Positions 1 to 9,320 of a stretch of 64,000 bases of DNA are shown in pieces (the first letter of the stretch is position 1; every line of letters starts with the position of its first letter). The notes beneath the pieces are model-generated. The model did not search any database. It worked only from the letters and a program-made list of their open reading frames with translations, and was not told the DNA's origin. This stretch comes from Gluconobacter roseus NBRC 3990 (GTDB lineage Bacteria > Pseudomonadota > Alphaproteobacteria > Acetobacterales > Acetobacteraceae). The position numbers were made by a program, and so were the translations under genes. The stretch covers positions 248,001 to 312,000 of the forward strand of contig NZ_BJLY01000003.1 in the NCBI RefSeq assembly GCF_006538885.1, in the 5' to 3' direction.

Positions 1-627
1 CAGTTCACGGGCATCAATGCCGTCATGTATTACGCGCCGACGATCTTTGCCGATGCGGGGTTCGGACAGGATTCCGCCCTGCTGACCTCTGTGGCTGTCG
101 GGTTCGGGATGGTGTTTGCGACCGTGTTTGGGGGCTGGGCCGTTGATATCTGGGGACGGCGCACATTGCTTCTGCGTCTGCTGCCGGGGGCTGTGGTGGC
201 GCTCGCCGTGCTTGGGACGGCGTTCGCGATGCACCTGACCGGTGGTGTCGGGGCGTGGATCACGGTCGCGGCTGTGATGGCTTACACCATTTTCAACACG
301 GGCAGTCTGTCGGTTGCGATCTGGCTGGTGGGGGCGGAGGTTTATCCGCTGTCCTGCCGTGGCAAGGGCATGAGCCTCGTTGCCGGAAGTCACTGGGGCG
401 CGGATCTGATCATTTCCCTGACCACGCTGTCACTGGTGCAGATGCTGGGTGCAGGCTGGACGTTCTGGCTGTTTGCGGCCGTCAATGCCTTCGCGTTCTG
501 GTTTGTGCTGCGTTACGTCCCCGAGACCAAGGGGCAGTCGCTTGAGGAGCTGGAGCGGCGCCTGCGGAACGGAACATTCGCGCCGGTGGATCGCGCGGCG
601 GCCCGGGCCGAAGCCCGGGCCCAGTAA
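1..627 (+). CDS. MFS sugar transporter, C-terminal part (cut by window start)
   Basis: The reading frame is open from the first base, so the gene begins upstream; 208 residues are visible. They start at the QFTGIN motif and end with a PETKGQSLEELE motif just after the last membrane helix, both characteristic of the sugar porter family of the major facilitator superfamily. About five to six hydrophobic segments lie between, which fits the C-terminal half of a 12-helix proton-coupled sugar importer in the inner membrane. It converges on ugd, with 9 bases between the stop codons. The substrate cannot be told from this part. Confidence 0.9.
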   Translation, partial: QFTGINAVMYYAPTIFADAGFGQDSALLTSVAVGFGMVFATVFGGWAVDIWGRRTLLLRLLPGAVVALAVLGTAFAMHLTGGVGAWITVAAVMAYTIFNTGSLSVAIWLVGAEVYPLSCRGKGMSLVAGSHWGADLIISLTTLSLVQMLGAGWTFWLFAAVNAFAFWFVLRYVPETKGQSLEELERRLRNGTFAPVDRAAARAEARAQ

Positions 628-636
628 CGCGGCTTC

Positions 637-1962
637 TTAAGGGCGACCGATCGAGCGGTAATCGAACCCGGCCTCACGCATGAGGTCGGGGCTCCAGATA
701 TTGCGCAGATCCGCGATGGCATTGCCACGCATGGCGCCGCGCAGCCGGGCAGGGTCGAGCGCGCGGAACATGTTCCATTCCGTCAGAACGACCACAACGT
801 CCGCATCTTGGGCGGCGGCCAGCGCATCGTCGCAATAACGCACATTTTCCGGCAGGAGGGTGCGGGCCGCATCCATGCCTTCGGGATCGAAAACCTGAAG
901 GGTAGCGCCGGCCTCATGCAGACGGGCTAGAATGGGCAGGGAGGCGGCCTCGCGCATGTCGTCCGTGTCGGGTTTGAACGTCAGGCCAAGGATGCCGACG
1001 GTCTTGCCTTCAAGGCTGCCACCGGCCTGAGCGATGATGCGTTCGGCCATGCCCGTTTTGCGGGCTTCATTAATGGCGACCGTAGCTTCCACGAGCTTTG
1101 TGGGTGCGCCAGCATCCTGTGCGATGGCGGTCAGGGCGCGGGTATCTTTGGGGAAGCAGGAGCCGCCATAGCCCGGGCCGGGGCTGAGGAAGCGGCTGCC
1201 GATCCGCTGGTCGAGGCCCATGCCGCGTGCGACGTCATGGATGTTGCCGCCGACTTTTTCGCACAGATCGGCCATCTCGTTGATGAAGGTGACCTTCATC
1301 GCCAGGAAGGCATTGGCGGCGTATTTGGTCAGTTCGGCCGTTTCCAGATCCGTCAGGACAATCGGGGCCTGAATGGCCAGCAGCGGGCGATAAAGCTGTT
1401 CAATCAGTCCCTGTGCCCGTGCGCCACCGTCCGGTCCTGAACGGTCAATGCCGACGATGACGCGGTCCGGACGCATGAAGTCAGCGATGGCATTGCCTTC
1501 GCGCAGGAATTCGGGATTGGAGGCCACATCGAAAGTCCGGTCCGGGCGGGTCTGACGCAGGATGCGCGCGACTTCACGGCCTGTGCCCACCGGCACTGTG
1601 GACTTCGTGACGACCAGCAGATCCGTTCTGGCGGCGCGGGCTATTTCTTCAGCCGCGGCATAGACATAGGTCAGGTCCGCATGCCCATCCCCACGTCGCG
1701 TGGGCGTTCCGACCGCGATGAAGACCGCGTCTGCGTCGCTCATGGCCGCATCGAGGTCGTTTCCGAACGTCAGGCGTCCGGCTTCGACATTGCTGGCAAC
1801 GAGGGTGTCCAGTCCGGGTTCGTAGATGGGAATGCTGCCTGCGGTGAGGGCGGCAAGCTTTTTCGGGTCCCGTTCCACGATGGCGACATCGGCGCCGAAC
1901 TCGGCGAAGCACGCACCCGAGACGAGACCGACATATCCGCCACCGACCATTGCAATACGCAT
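637..1962 (-). CDS. ugd: UDP-glucose 6-dehydrogenase
   Basis: This 441-aa protein has the normal family length. It would oxidise UDP-glucose to UDP-glucuronate with two NAD+, supplying sugar precursors for exopolysaccharide or LPS. The N-terminal Rossmann motif is GGGYVG (residues 7-12), and the catalytic cysteine is in GYGGSCFPKD, just before the central helix that joins the NAD- and UDP-binding domains. A C-terminal UDP-glucose/GDP-mannose dehydrogenase domain follows, with a GLTFKPDTDDMREA motif. It is a single gene with its own promoter region; the AsmA-like gene upstream is on the same strand, 65 bases away. Confidence 0.95.
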   Translation of the reverse strand: MRIAMVGGGYVGLVSGACFAEFGADVAIVERDPKKLAALTAGSIPIYEPGLDTLVASNVEAGRLTFGNDLDAAMSDADAVFIAVGTPTRRGDGHADLTYVYAAAEEIARAARTDLLVVTKSTVPVGTGREVARILRQTRPDRTFDVASNPEFLREGNAIADFMRPDRVIVGIDRSGPDGGARAQGLIEQLYRPLLAIQAPIVLTDLETAELTKYAANAFLAMKVTFINEMADLCEKVGGNIHDVARGMGLDQRIGSRFLSPGPGYGGSCFPKDTRALTAIAQDAGAPTKLVEATVAINEARKTGMAERIIAQAGGSLEGKTVGILGLTFKPDTDDMREAASLPILARLHEAGATLQVFDPEGMDAARTLLPENVRYCDDALAAAQDADVVVVLTEWNMFRALDPARLRGAMRGNAIADLRNIWSPDLMREAGFDYRSIGRP

Positions 1963-2027
1963 ATTGGGACCCTCTTCTTTACGGTCCGACGTGCATAGCC
2001 GGGGGCAGGATGGGGTGCAAATCGGCC

Positions 2028-3995
2028 TCAGCGCGTGGGGCGTGCACAGGCATTAGATGCCGCAAAGCCCTGCAGGACGGGCGGGAGGTTCGTGACCTCG
2101 TTTGAATCCGCGAGCATGGTCCGGCCTTCCTTGGACCATTTGGCCAGGGAAAGGATCGGGGCGTCGAAGCGGCCACTGACGCGGACGGGCACGTCCAGGG
2201 CGAAGAAGCTGGTGGAGAAGGGGCGGCTGGCGAAGACGATATCAAGCCATCTGCGGTTAAGGTCAAAATTCGCTTTGGCGGCGATCGTGCCGGCACCGGT
2301 CCGCAGACGGAGCGGCACGACCACACCGATGCCCTGATGCATCTGCAGGACGCCGAGCAGGCAGGTGATCGGGGTCACGCCCTTGGCGTGGCGGAACAGC
2401 AGGCGCAGATCCATCGAGGCGGCCTCGACGATCTCACGGGCGATCTCACCCTTTTCCATGCTGACTGCAGCCGTCAGGTCGGCACGGCTCATGGCTTCGT
2501 TGAGTGTGTGGACGTTGTTTGCACTGGCGGTGATGCGCAGGCTCAACGTGCCCTGAACGGGAACGGGCGCGAGACCTGCGACGCGTCGCAGGCGATCGAT
2601 GTCGCCGTGGGTGAGGGCGACTTCGGCGGCGATGCGGGAGGACTTTCCATCGGCTTCGATATGGCCGTTGGCGCTCAGTGAGGCACCGACATAACCGAGA
2701 CGCAGGACGGGGACGTCGATACGGTTGGGGATCTGGGCGGCCTGGATCTTCAGGTTTGCAAAATCGAGTTTGTTGTAGATCAGTTGTCTGGCGGCAAGAT
2801 CGAAATGGACCAGCGGGTCCGGATCGGGTGGGGTCAGGAGCAGCAGGTCGGCATGGGTCGTGGACGGGCTCTTCTTGCTGCCTTTTGAGCCGGAAGGCGC
2901 GAGGATGGGCATCAGGCCGTTGATGTCGAGGCGACCAAAACCGATTTTGGCCGTGACGTCATCGGGTTTGCCGTGACTGCCTTCGACAAGCGTGAAGTCG
3001 CCGTCTTCCATCGTGCTGGTCTGGATGGTGCCGTTCGCCTTTCGGAAATGCCAGTCATCGCCGGAATGGCTGAAATCGCCGGACAGCGTCAGTTTGACGG
3101 GGGCATGGTCACCCTTCATGCCGGCGACGCTGAACAGCGTGTCGGATGTGGGCGTGGTGACGGTGGTATGGCCTTCCACGCCGTCGAAATCCATCGGGTC
3201 TGTCAGAGTGCCCGTAAAGTCCGAGGTCATGTCGCCGGACGTGACATGGGCCTTGGTGCCGTAAGGGCGTTGAGGCGTTTTGCGGAGCTCGCGGATGGGC
3301 TCCATTTCGGCGGAAATGTTTACGGATGTGCCATTATAGGCGCCTGCGAGCGTCATGGTGAACGGGCTGGTGTCGCTGATTGAGGCGAGTTCAACTTTTT
3401 CGAGCGTGGCCGTGTAGGACGCCCCATTGGCCGAGCGGTAGGTGACGTCGCTGTCGAGAATTGTGGCGTTGCGCAGGCCCGGAGCGTCGTGCAGATCTGG
3501 CGCAGCGTTGGCTTTGGCGCGTTCTTCGGGAGAGAGCGGGGGGCGTGGTTCGTTCTGATGGGGGCCGAAACGCCAGTTGGGCAGATGCGCCGGCGTGCGC
3601 TCGAACAGGCCCGAGAACTTCGAGATGACGACATTGCGGGCTTCGGGCGGACCCCAGATCAGGGAGGTCAGGCGGACCTGCGCGCCGAGATGGCCGAGCG
3701 TGATCATCTGCGGGCGCGTGCCGCTGGCGATATTGGCGATGGAGACGTCATCGGCCTCGATCGTCAGCCAGGTTCCGGGATGAACATGCAGGGCGCCGAT
3801 ATGGACGGGGCGGTCGAGCTTCTTTTCCAGCTTCGCGGTGGCGAAGGCGGCGAGGTCCTTGTGGTCGATCCAGATCCATCCTGCGCCGAACAGGGCCAGA
3901 AGAAGAACGGTGAGGGACAGGATGGAAACCAGAAACCAGCGCAGCAAGAGACAGTCTTTCAGGAAGCCTTCAGTGTGGCCGGACAATACCGGCAT
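2028..3995 (-). CDS. AsmA family protein
   Basis: This 655-aa protein has one N-terminal membrane helix (about residues 15-42), then a long region rich in beta strands. The first stretch after the helix, including KLEKKLDRPVHIGALHV and TWLTIEADDVSIAN, is the AsmA N-terminal signature, and the last 200 residues resemble the AsmA_2 region. Such proteins are anchored in the inner membrane with a bridge-like periplasmic part and are linked to outer-membrane lipid homeostasis; that role is inferred from the family. No partner gene is adjacent. No strong ribosome-binding site precedes the chosen ATG, so the true start could be slightly different. Confidence 0.85.
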   Translation of the reverse strand: MPVLSGHTEGFLKDCLLLRWFLVSILSLTVLLLALFGAGWIWIDHKDLAAFATAKLEKKLDRPVHIGALHVHPGTWLTIEADDVSIANIASGTRPQMITLGHLGAQVRLTSLIWGPPEARNVVISKFSGLFERTPAHLPNWRFGPHQNEPRPPLSPEERAKANAAPDLHDAPGLRNATILDSDVTYRSANGASYTATLEKVELASISDTSPFTMTLAGAYNGTSVNISAEMEPIRELRKTPQRPYGTKAHVTSGDMTSDFTGTLTDPMDFDGVEGHTTVTTPTSDTLFSVAGMKGDHAPVKLTLSGDFSHSGDDWHFRKANGTIQTSTMEDGDFTLVEGSHGKPDDVTAKIGFGRLDINGLMPILAPSGSKGSKKSPSTTHADLLLLTPPDPDPLVHFDLAARQLIYNKLDFANLKIQAAQIPNRIDVPVLRLGYVGASLSANGHIEADGKSSRIAAEVALTHGDIDRLRRVAGLAPVPVQGTLSLRITASANNVHTLNEAMSRADLTAAVSMEKGEIAREIVEAASMDLRLLFRHAKGVTPITCLLGVLQMHQGIGVVVPLRLRTGAGTIAAKANFDLNRRWLDIVFASRPFSTSFFALDVPVRVSGRFDAPILSLAKWSKEGRTMLADSNEVTNLPPVLQGFAASNACARPTR

Positions 3996-4108
3996 GATTC
4001 ATAAAAGGAAACTCCGCCAGAAAGACTGGAGCCGGGTGAAAGGAACGACAGAAAGACTTCTGGTAGAAGAGCCTCTGTCACTTCCGGTTTTTGGTCGGAA
4101 AGGCTTTG

Positions 4109-4654
4109 TTACTGGAAGGTATTCCTGAATTTTTCGACGGCATGCAGGGCGCAGGCTTCGTCCTTGTCTCCACCCGGCGCGCCGGACACGCCCAGTCCGC
4201 CAAGGATGGCGTGGTTGCTTGTGCGGCGCAGGGTGACGCCACCGGGGACGAAAAGGACTTCGGGGATTGTGTTCAGGGCACCGTTTGCGGGGCCTGTGAC
4301 GCCTGCGGCGATCAGTTCGCTGGTCGTATTCTTGTTGAAGGCCAGACCGTAGGAATAGGCCGTATAGGCCTTGCGGTAGGAGACAGAGAGCGATTGCAGG
4401 GGGACGGTGTCGCCCTTGATGACGGCCTGTTCATGGCCGGTCGTGTCCACGACGGTGGCGGTGACGGAATAGCCCTGTGCGGCGCAGATGCGGACGGCTT
4501 CGGAGGCCAGGGCAGTGGCGGTGGACCAGTCGAGTTTCTGGCTGGTGATGATGTGCGACTGCGAAACGGACTGGGCGCGGGCAGTCATGCTGGAGAACGC
4601 AAAGGCACCTGTGGCCATCGCGACGAACAGGAAGGAGCGGGGATTTTGACGCAT
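4109..4654 (-). CDS. Exported haem-binding-like protein (GlcG/HbpS family)
   Basis: From the start chosen here (ATG at 4654) the protein has 181 residues and begins MRQNPRSFLFVAMATGAFAF, a signal peptide that ends near ARAQS. The reading frame is open further upstream, but that extension would destroy the signal peptide. The mature part has the GlcG/HbpS/PduO-type fold pattern: alternating helices and strands with FVPGGVTLRR and LGVSGAPGGDKDEACA near the C terminus. Relatives bind haem or act as accessory proteins in dehydrogenase loci; the ligand here is unknown. It follows the phosphate porin on the same strand, separated by a strong hairpin at 4757-4782, so co-transcription is uncertain. 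Confidence 0.75.
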   Translation of the reverse strand: MRQNPRSFLFVAMATGAFAFSSMTARAQSVSQSHIITSQKLDWSTATALASEAVRICAAQGYSVTATVVDTTGHEQAVIKGDTVPLQSLSVSYRKAYTAYSYGLAFNKNTTSELIAAGVTGPANGALNTIPEVLFVPGGVTLRRTSNHAILGGLGVSGAPGGDKDEACALHAVEKFRNTFQ

Positions 4655-4756
4655 CAGCCGGTTCTTTCGTTGTGGAACAGAAAGAATGCTGTCTGCGAGG
4701 CGTGAGCCGCAATCGGGAATGCGGGTGCGCACGCAATGGTGTTGGAAATGAGAGGT

Positions 4757-4782
4757 CTCTCCTGAACCGGAGTTCAGGAGAG
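4757..4782 (-). terminator. Hairpin after the porin gene
   Basis: An 11-bp perfect stem (4757-4767 with 4772-4782) and a 4-base loop lie 14 bases beyond the porin stop codon. There is no long T run on the minus strand after it, so it could be a weak terminator or an mRNA-stabilising 3' hairpin. Confidence 0.5.
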
Positions 4783-4796
4783 GGTGGTTGTGTTGT

Positions 4797-6488
4797 TTAG
4801 AAAGCGGCCTGGATACGGGCTGCAATCGAGTTGCCGGTGCGGCCGGCCGTGTTGGTGGCCTGGTTGCTGCGGGACACGATGAAGCGGCTGTAGTCCAGCA
4901 TCAGGCGGAAGTGACGGTTCGGGTACCAGTTCAGGCCGCCGGTCCAGACGGTCTGCTGACCGCCGCGGATGACGTTCTTGGCGTTGGCGTCGTTAAGGTT
5001 GCTGTTGAGGTCGATGACGCTGTAATGGCCGACGACTTCAAGTGCACCCCACTGGTTGAGGGCCGGGTTGAACTCTTCGGAAGCCTTTACACCCGGAGCG
5101 CCGAACGCGCCTTCCTTGATGTTGTACATGCGCGGGTTGCCGAACAGGGTGTAGGCGGCGGAGCCGTACCAGCCCTGGAAGCTGGCGGATTTCAGGCCCG
5201 GAGCCGAGCGCTGGACGCCAACGTGATAGTACTCGCCCTTGACGATCAGGCGACGCCAGCGAAGTCCCAGTTCCGGACCGGCGGCCCAGACTTGTGCGGC
5301 GTTGCTGATACCACCCGTGGCAGCCAGATTGGCTTCACCGATGTCGAACTCAGGACGCTGTCCGAAGGACGTCGAACGGGTGCAGTGATTGGGGTCGGTG
5401 CCTGTATTACATGCGACCTTGAAGGCGGAGATCGCCGAGGCGCCGATATGCAGGTCCACGTCCTTGGTGACGACCGGACGGCCGGCGACACGCAGGGTGG
5501 CACCGGTCTGGCTGTCGACCGTGGAGCCGCTGCCGCCACCGTAATAGGTGGAGCTCATGTCAGAGGCGTTGCGATGGCCCCATTCCTGACCCGTGAAATA
5601 ACCGGCGACCCACCAGCGCTTCTCGTAATGCAGGCCACCGACGCTGAAGCGGGCATCGCCTGCGGCGATGTTACGCACCATATCGGTGATGCTCGGACGC
5701 TCGAGCGTGAAGAAGTCGTTGGAGCTTTCGGAGTCTTCCTCGGTCACGCGCGGCTGGAAGTAACCGACGGTCAGGACCGTATTGTGCAGACCGGTGTAGT
5801 TCAGGTTGCCTTCATAGAGGCCGACATAACCGTCGTTATGGTTGGCGCCGAAATCGGGCGTGACGGCTGCGACCCAGTTCTTGTAGCGGAACATGAACGG
5901 AATACGCAGGCGGCGCTGGTTGGACGTGAAGCCGTTGAAGGCACCGCGTGTCTCACCGGCGCGCGGTCCGGAATTGAAGAAGCCGCCGAAGTCTTCATGA
6001 TAGGCGAGGCCGATCGACAGGGCGTAGGCGCCGTCGGAGGACTGGATCGTCGGGCGACCGCCCGGGAAGCCGACCTTGATGCCGCCGACCGTGACTTCCT
6101 CGTCCTGCGCGGTGGCGCGCTGGAAGTCGGACCAGGAGGATACGTCTGCGCGGTCTGACGGCGGACGGCCATCATCCGCACCCGGCTTGGCCTGACGGAC
6201 GCTGATCAGGGGTTGGGCTGCCTGACGAGGCTGGCCGATATAGCGGCCGCGCTGGGCGTAAGGATTGTTTTCGGCTTCTTCCCGCTGACGGGCCAGAACG
6301 GCGCGGGCGCGTTTGACTTCCTCGGCATGCTCTTTCTTCATTGTAGAGAGCTGTGCCTGCATGGCCTGGATCTGCCGTTCCATGATCTGCATCTGGTCGG
6401 CGGCGCGGGCATGGCCACAAAGAGGAAGAAGTGAAACCAGGGTCGTTGTGGCCAAGAGGGCCGTGGTCCGACGAAAAGAAAAAACCAT
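4797..6488 (-). CDS. Phosphate-selective porin, OprP/OprO-like
   Basis: This 563-aa protein has a signal peptide ending near HARAAD, a short coiled-coil segment (about residues 32-75, rich in Q, E, K and R) and then an outer-membrane beta barrel ending in aromatic residues (IAARIQAAF). The coiled-coil-plus-barrel plan is that of the OprP/OprO porin family, in which the barrel passes phosphate or polyphosphate and the coiled coil supports trimerisation. Three direct Pho-box repeats lie 80-110 bases upstream of its start and it diverges from pstS. Both support a role in phosphate uptake under starvation. Anion selectivity itself is inferred. Confidence 0.85.
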   Translation of the reverse strand: MVFSFRRTTALLATTTLVSLLPLCGHARAADQMQIMERQIQAMQAQLSTMKKEHAEEVKRARAVLARQREEAENNPYAQRGRYIGQPRQAAQPLISVRQAKPGADDGRPPSDRADVSSWSDFQRATAQDEEVTVGGIKVGFPGGRPTIQSSDGAYALSIGLAYHEDFGGFFNSGPRAGETRGAFNGFTSNQRRLRIPFMFRYKNWVAAVTPDFGANHNDGYVGLYEGNLNYTGLHNTVLTVGYFQPRVTEEDSESSNDFFTLERPSITDMVRNIAAGDARFSVGGLHYEKRWWVAGYFTGQEWGHRNASDMSSTYYGGGSGSTVDSQTGATLRVAGRPVVTKDVDLHIGASAISAFKVACNTGTDPNHCTRSTSFGQRPEFDIGEANLAATGGISNAAQVWAAGPELGLRWRRLIVKGEYYHVGVQRSAPGLKSASFQGWYGSAAYTLFGNPRMYNIKEGAFGAPGVKASEEFNPALNQWGALEVVGHYSVIDLNSNLNDANAKNVIRGGQQTVWTGGLNWYPNRHFRLMLDYSRFIVSRSNQATNTAGRTGNSIAARIQAAF

Positions 6489-6570
6489 TGCTGCGGTGCG
6501 TCCTTCTGGGGAGGGCGTGTGTTCCGCAGTTCAGGTATCTGATTCGTATTTTGAAATAATGGGAAGGTTT

Positions 6571-6600
6571 CATGACGGGAACATGACAGTTCCATGACAG
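6571..6600 (-). promoter_or_regulatory. Pho box upstream of the porin gene
   Basis: Read on the minus strand, three half-sites at 11-bp spacing run from 6600 to 6571: CTGTCATGGAA, CTGTCATGTTC and CCGTCATGAAA. This is an almost perfect match to the PhoB binding consensus (CTGTCAT half-sites with an 11-bp period). It sits about 85 bases upstream of the porin ATG. Confidence 0.85.
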
Positions 6601-6728
6601 TCCAGGCTGGAGGCGCGGGAAACTGCGGATTCCAGATTGTGTATGTCAGTTTTGTTGCGACAGCCGGGTGTGCTGGCGTTTTGCAAAAGCAGGGGTGTGA
6701 CATTTTGGCACTGCCCGATGTCTGAACC

Positions 6729-6746
6729 GTGTCATGAAACTATCAC
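6729..6746 (+). promoter_or_regulatory. Pho box upstream of pstS
   Basis: Two half-sites, GTGTCATGAAA and CTATCAC, lie 11 bp apart and match the PhoB consensus with two deviations. A -10-like TACTGT follows 8 bases downstream, and the pstS start codon is 73 bases from the box. Confidence 0.75.
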
Positions 6747-6819
6747 GCATGGCCTACTGTTTCTGTTTTCTGGTCGGCGTTACTAAGGGCGCAGTTTTCA
6801 CGCCCCATAAGGGATTCCC

Positions 6820-7848
6820 ATGATCAAGAGCAGAGCTCCGCTATTCGGTCTTCTTGTTGCCACGGCCCTTGGCACTGCTGCCATGACCCCGTTCGTGTCG
6901 TCGGCACAGGCTGCGGACATCACTGGCGCAGGCTCCAGTTTCGCGGCACCGATCTATGGTGCGTGGGGCACGGCGGCCAAGAGTCAGGCCGGTATTGCCG
7001 TGAACTACCAGAGCGTGGGCTCCAGCGCCGGTCAGGATCAGGTCATTGCCCGCACGGTTGATTTCGGTGCGTCCGACAAGCCGATGAGCGGCGACCGTCT
7101 GGCCAAGGAAAAGCTGTATCAGTTCCCGACCGTCATGAGCGGCATCGTGGTCGTGGCAAACGTGCCGGGAGTTGCTCCGGGACAGCTCCGTCTCGATGGC
7201 CCGACGCTGGCCGGTCTGTATGACGGCGAGATCACGACCTGGGATGACGACCGCATCAAGGCCTTGAACCCGGGTCTGAAGCTGCCGGACACGGATGTCG
7301 CACCGATCCACCGTGCCGATGGTTCGGGTACGAGCTTCGTCTTCACGTCCTATCTGTCGCAGGTTTCCCCGACCTGGAAGCAGAAGCTCGGCGCCGGTAC
7401 ATCCATCGCATGGCCGGGCGGTTCGGGCGCGCGTGGCAATGACGGCATCGCCGCCATGGTGCGCCAGACGGAAGGTGGCGTGGGTTACGTCGAGTATTCC
7501 TATGCCGCGCAGAACCATCTCAACATCGCCAAGATGAAGAACCACAGCGGTGCGTTCGTCGAGCCGACTCTGGCCAGCTTCACAGAAGCTGCAAAGGCCG
7601 CTGACTGGACCCATGCCGATCACTATGCAGTGAACCTGCTGGATACGGATGGCGCGTCTTCCTGGCCGATCGTGACGGCGACGTTCGTTCTGGTGCCGGT
7701 CGACGCCGCCCAGAAGGAGTCCGGCAAGGCCGTTCGTGACTTCTTTACGTGGGGTTTCCAGCATGGCGACGCGGATAATGCCCGCCTCGACTATGTCGGT
7801 CTTCCGCAGAACGTGAAGACGGACATTCTGGCCAACTGGCCGAAGTAA
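6820..7848 (+). CDS. pstS: Periplasmic phosphate-binding protein PstS
   Basis: This 342-aa protein has a signal peptide ending near AQAADITGAG. The mature N terminus carries the PstS phosphate-binding pattern: GAGSSFAAPIY, then SVGSSAGQ, then DFGASDKPM, then HRADGSGTSF. It would capture inorganic phosphate for the PstCAB ABC importer. The permease and ATPase genes do not follow: a strong terminator comes next, then an unrelated efflux gene. The stand-alone pstS is paired head-to-head with a phosphate porin, and Pho boxes precede both. A second pst locus elsewhere is expected but cannot be seen. Confidence 0.95.
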   Translation: MIKSRAPLFGLLVATALGTAAMTPFVSSAQAADITGAGSSFAAPIYGAWGTAAKSQAGIAVNYQSVGSSAGQDQVIARTVDFGASDKPMSGDRLAKEKLYQFPTVMSGIVVVANVPGVAPGQLRLDGPTLAGLYDGEITTWDDDRIKALNPGLKLPDTDVAPIHRADGSGTSFVFTSYLSQVSPTWKQKLGAGTSIAWPGGSGARGNDGIAAMVRQTEGGVGYVEYSYAAQNHLNIAKMKNHSGAFVEPTLASFTEAAKAADWTHADHYAVNLLDTDGASSWPIVTATFVLVPVDAAQKESGKAVRDFFTWGFQHGDADNARLDYVGLPQNVKTDILANWPK

Positions 7849-7928
7849 GGTCTGCGTTCCTGTCCGAAGTCACTGGCCAGACCTGAATTCGGGGCTGGTC
7901 AGTCTGGGCAAAAAGGCGTTGAGTATGG

Positions 7929-7961
7929 AAACGGGCTTCTCCAGCAGGGGAAGCCCGTTTT
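7929..7961 (+). terminator. Rho-independent terminator after pstS
   Basis: A stem of about 11 bp (7929-7939 with 7950-7960) with the core ACGGGCTTC/GAAGCCCGT is followed by a short T run. It lies 80 bases after the pstS stop. Confidence 0.85.
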
Positions 7962-7993
7962 CGGTTTTCTGATAGTCCAGTCATGGTGCCTGC

Positions 7994-9241
7994 GTGTCCG
8001 CTTCGTCACTTTCCGAACAGACGTCCCCGCCGGGGATGAATGCCCTGACCCGTGTGCTGATCGGCGTGATCTTCATTCTGGGACCCGTTTCGACAGATAT
8101 GTATCTGCCGGCATTTCCGGCGCTGGAGCATGATCTGGGGCATGGGGCCGGATCGGCGCAGCTGACGCTGACGGCCTGGCTGGCAGGGCTGGCGATCGGA
8201 CAGTTCACTTTGGGACCGCTCTGTGACCGCTATGGGCGCAAGCTGCCGCTGCTATGCGGGCTGGTGGTATATGCGGCGGCATCCGTTGGGCTGGCTCTGA
8301 CGAACAGCTTTCACATGTTCTGTGTGCTGCGTTTCGTGGCCGCGTTGGGCGGAGCGATCAGCTCGGTTGCACCGCGTGCCATGGTGCGCGACGTGGCGAC
8401 GGGGGCGGCGGGTGTAAAGCTCATGTCGCAGCTGATGCTGATTTTCGGACTGGGGCCTCTGCTGGCACCGTCGATCGGGAGCTTCCTGCTGGATCTTGGG
8501 AACTGGCGGCTGATTTTCTGGGCGAATGTGGCGTTCGGGCTTGTGATGTTCTTTGGGACGCTCTGTCTGCTGCCCGAGACGCTGCCGATGGAGCGGCGCT
8601 TTGCCCTGCCGGTCAGCGGGATGGTGGCGCGTTACCGGGATCTGTTGCGGGAGCCGCTATTCTGTTCGGCGGTGATGGTCGTGAGCTTCGGGACGTTCAC
8701 GATGTTTGCCTATCTGTCGAACGCGCCGGCACTGTTTGAGGGCATCCTGCATTTCTCGCCGCATCTGTTCGCCATTTTCTTCGGGCTGAACGGCGTGGGC
8801 TTCATTCTTGGCTCGCAGATCAATGCGCGGCTGGCCAACCGGTTCCTGTTCACGCGAGTGATGGAGTTCGGGATGCTGGCGGTGCTGGTGTTCTGTGTTC
8901 TGGCTGTTCTGGTCTGTCTGGCGGGCTTTGCGGGACCGAAGGATCCGTGGATCCTGTGCACGCTGATCTGGTGCACGACATTCTCGCTGGGCTTCATCGG
9001 ACCGAATGCGGGCATTCTGGCACTGACGCATCATGGGCATCAGGCGGGCGCGGCTTCGGCATTGATGGGAACGATGAACTGGACGATCGCCGGTCTGGCG
9101 GGCGTCATGATGTCGTTTCTGCCGACGCATTGGGTCGGGTCGACATCGGTCGGGATGTTGGTTGGGATCAGTTTCTGCTGGCTGTGCGATCTGTGGCGCC
9201 GCCGGCTGGACCCGGACTCCTATCTCTCGGTCCGTCACTGA
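7994..9241 (+). CDS. Bcr/CflA family drug-efflux MFS transporter
   Basis: This 415-aa, 12-helix membrane protein begins with a GTG; an in-frame ATG at 8036, just before the first helix, is an alternative start. The first helix contains the Bcr/CflA signature STDMYLPAFP, and the loop after helix 2 has GPLCDRYGRKLPLL, the MFS motif A. Members of this family export bicyclomycin, chloramphenicol, sulphonamides or small metabolites using the proton gradient. The substrate is not predictable here. It is a single-gene unit after the pstS terminator and converges on a tiny membrane-protein gene. Confidence 0.9.
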   Translation: MSASSLSEQTSPPGMNALTRVLIGVIFILGPVSTDMYLPAFPALEHDLGHGAGSAQLTLTAWLAGLAIGQFTLGPLCDRYGRKLPLLCGLVVYAAASVGLALTNSFHMFCVLRFVAALGGAISSVAPRAMVRDVATGAAGVKLMSQLMLIFGLGPLLAPSIGSFLLDLGNWRLIFWANVAFGLVMFFGTLCLLPETLPMERRFALPVSGMVARYRDLLREPLFCSAVMVVSFGTFTMFAYLSNAPALFEGILHFSPHLFAIFFGLNGVGFILGSQINARLANRFLFTRVMEFGMLAVLVFCVLAVLVCLAGFAGPKDPWILCTLIWCTTFSLGFIGPNAGILALTHHGHQAGAASALMGTMNWTIAGLAGVMMSFLPTHWVGSTSVGMLVGISFCWLCDLWRRRLDPDSYLSVRH

Positions 9242-9275
9242 ACGCGAGACGCGTCAGCCGGAAACGATCAGGAGC

Positions 9276-9307
9276 GGGACGCCCGGCACGATGGCCGGGC
9301 TTGTCCC
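9276..9307. repeat. REP-like GC-rich hairpin
   Basis: An imperfect inverted repeat (GGGAC and GCCCGGC against GCCGGGC and GTCCC, with a TT bulge) lies between two converging genes. It looks like the short palindromic repeats dispersed in alphaproteobacterial genomes and could serve as a bidirectional 3' end. Only one copy was noticed in this window. Confidence 0.45.
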
Positions 9308-9320
9308 GAGATGACTGTGA

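Larger units (their letters stand above)
6489..6819. promoter_or_regulatory. Divergent phosphate-regulated promoter region
   Basis: This 331-base intergenic region separates the porin (minus) from pstS (plus). It holds Pho boxes for both directions and AT-richer DNA with possible -10 sequences (TACTGT at 6755-6760 for pstS). No small gene was found in it. Confidence 0.75.

Noticed and set aside
4797..6158. Long open frame on the plus strand opposite the porin gene
   Set aside because: It has no start signal and no protein-like motifs; it is a by-product of high GC. The porin on the other strand has a signal peptide, coiled coil and barrel.
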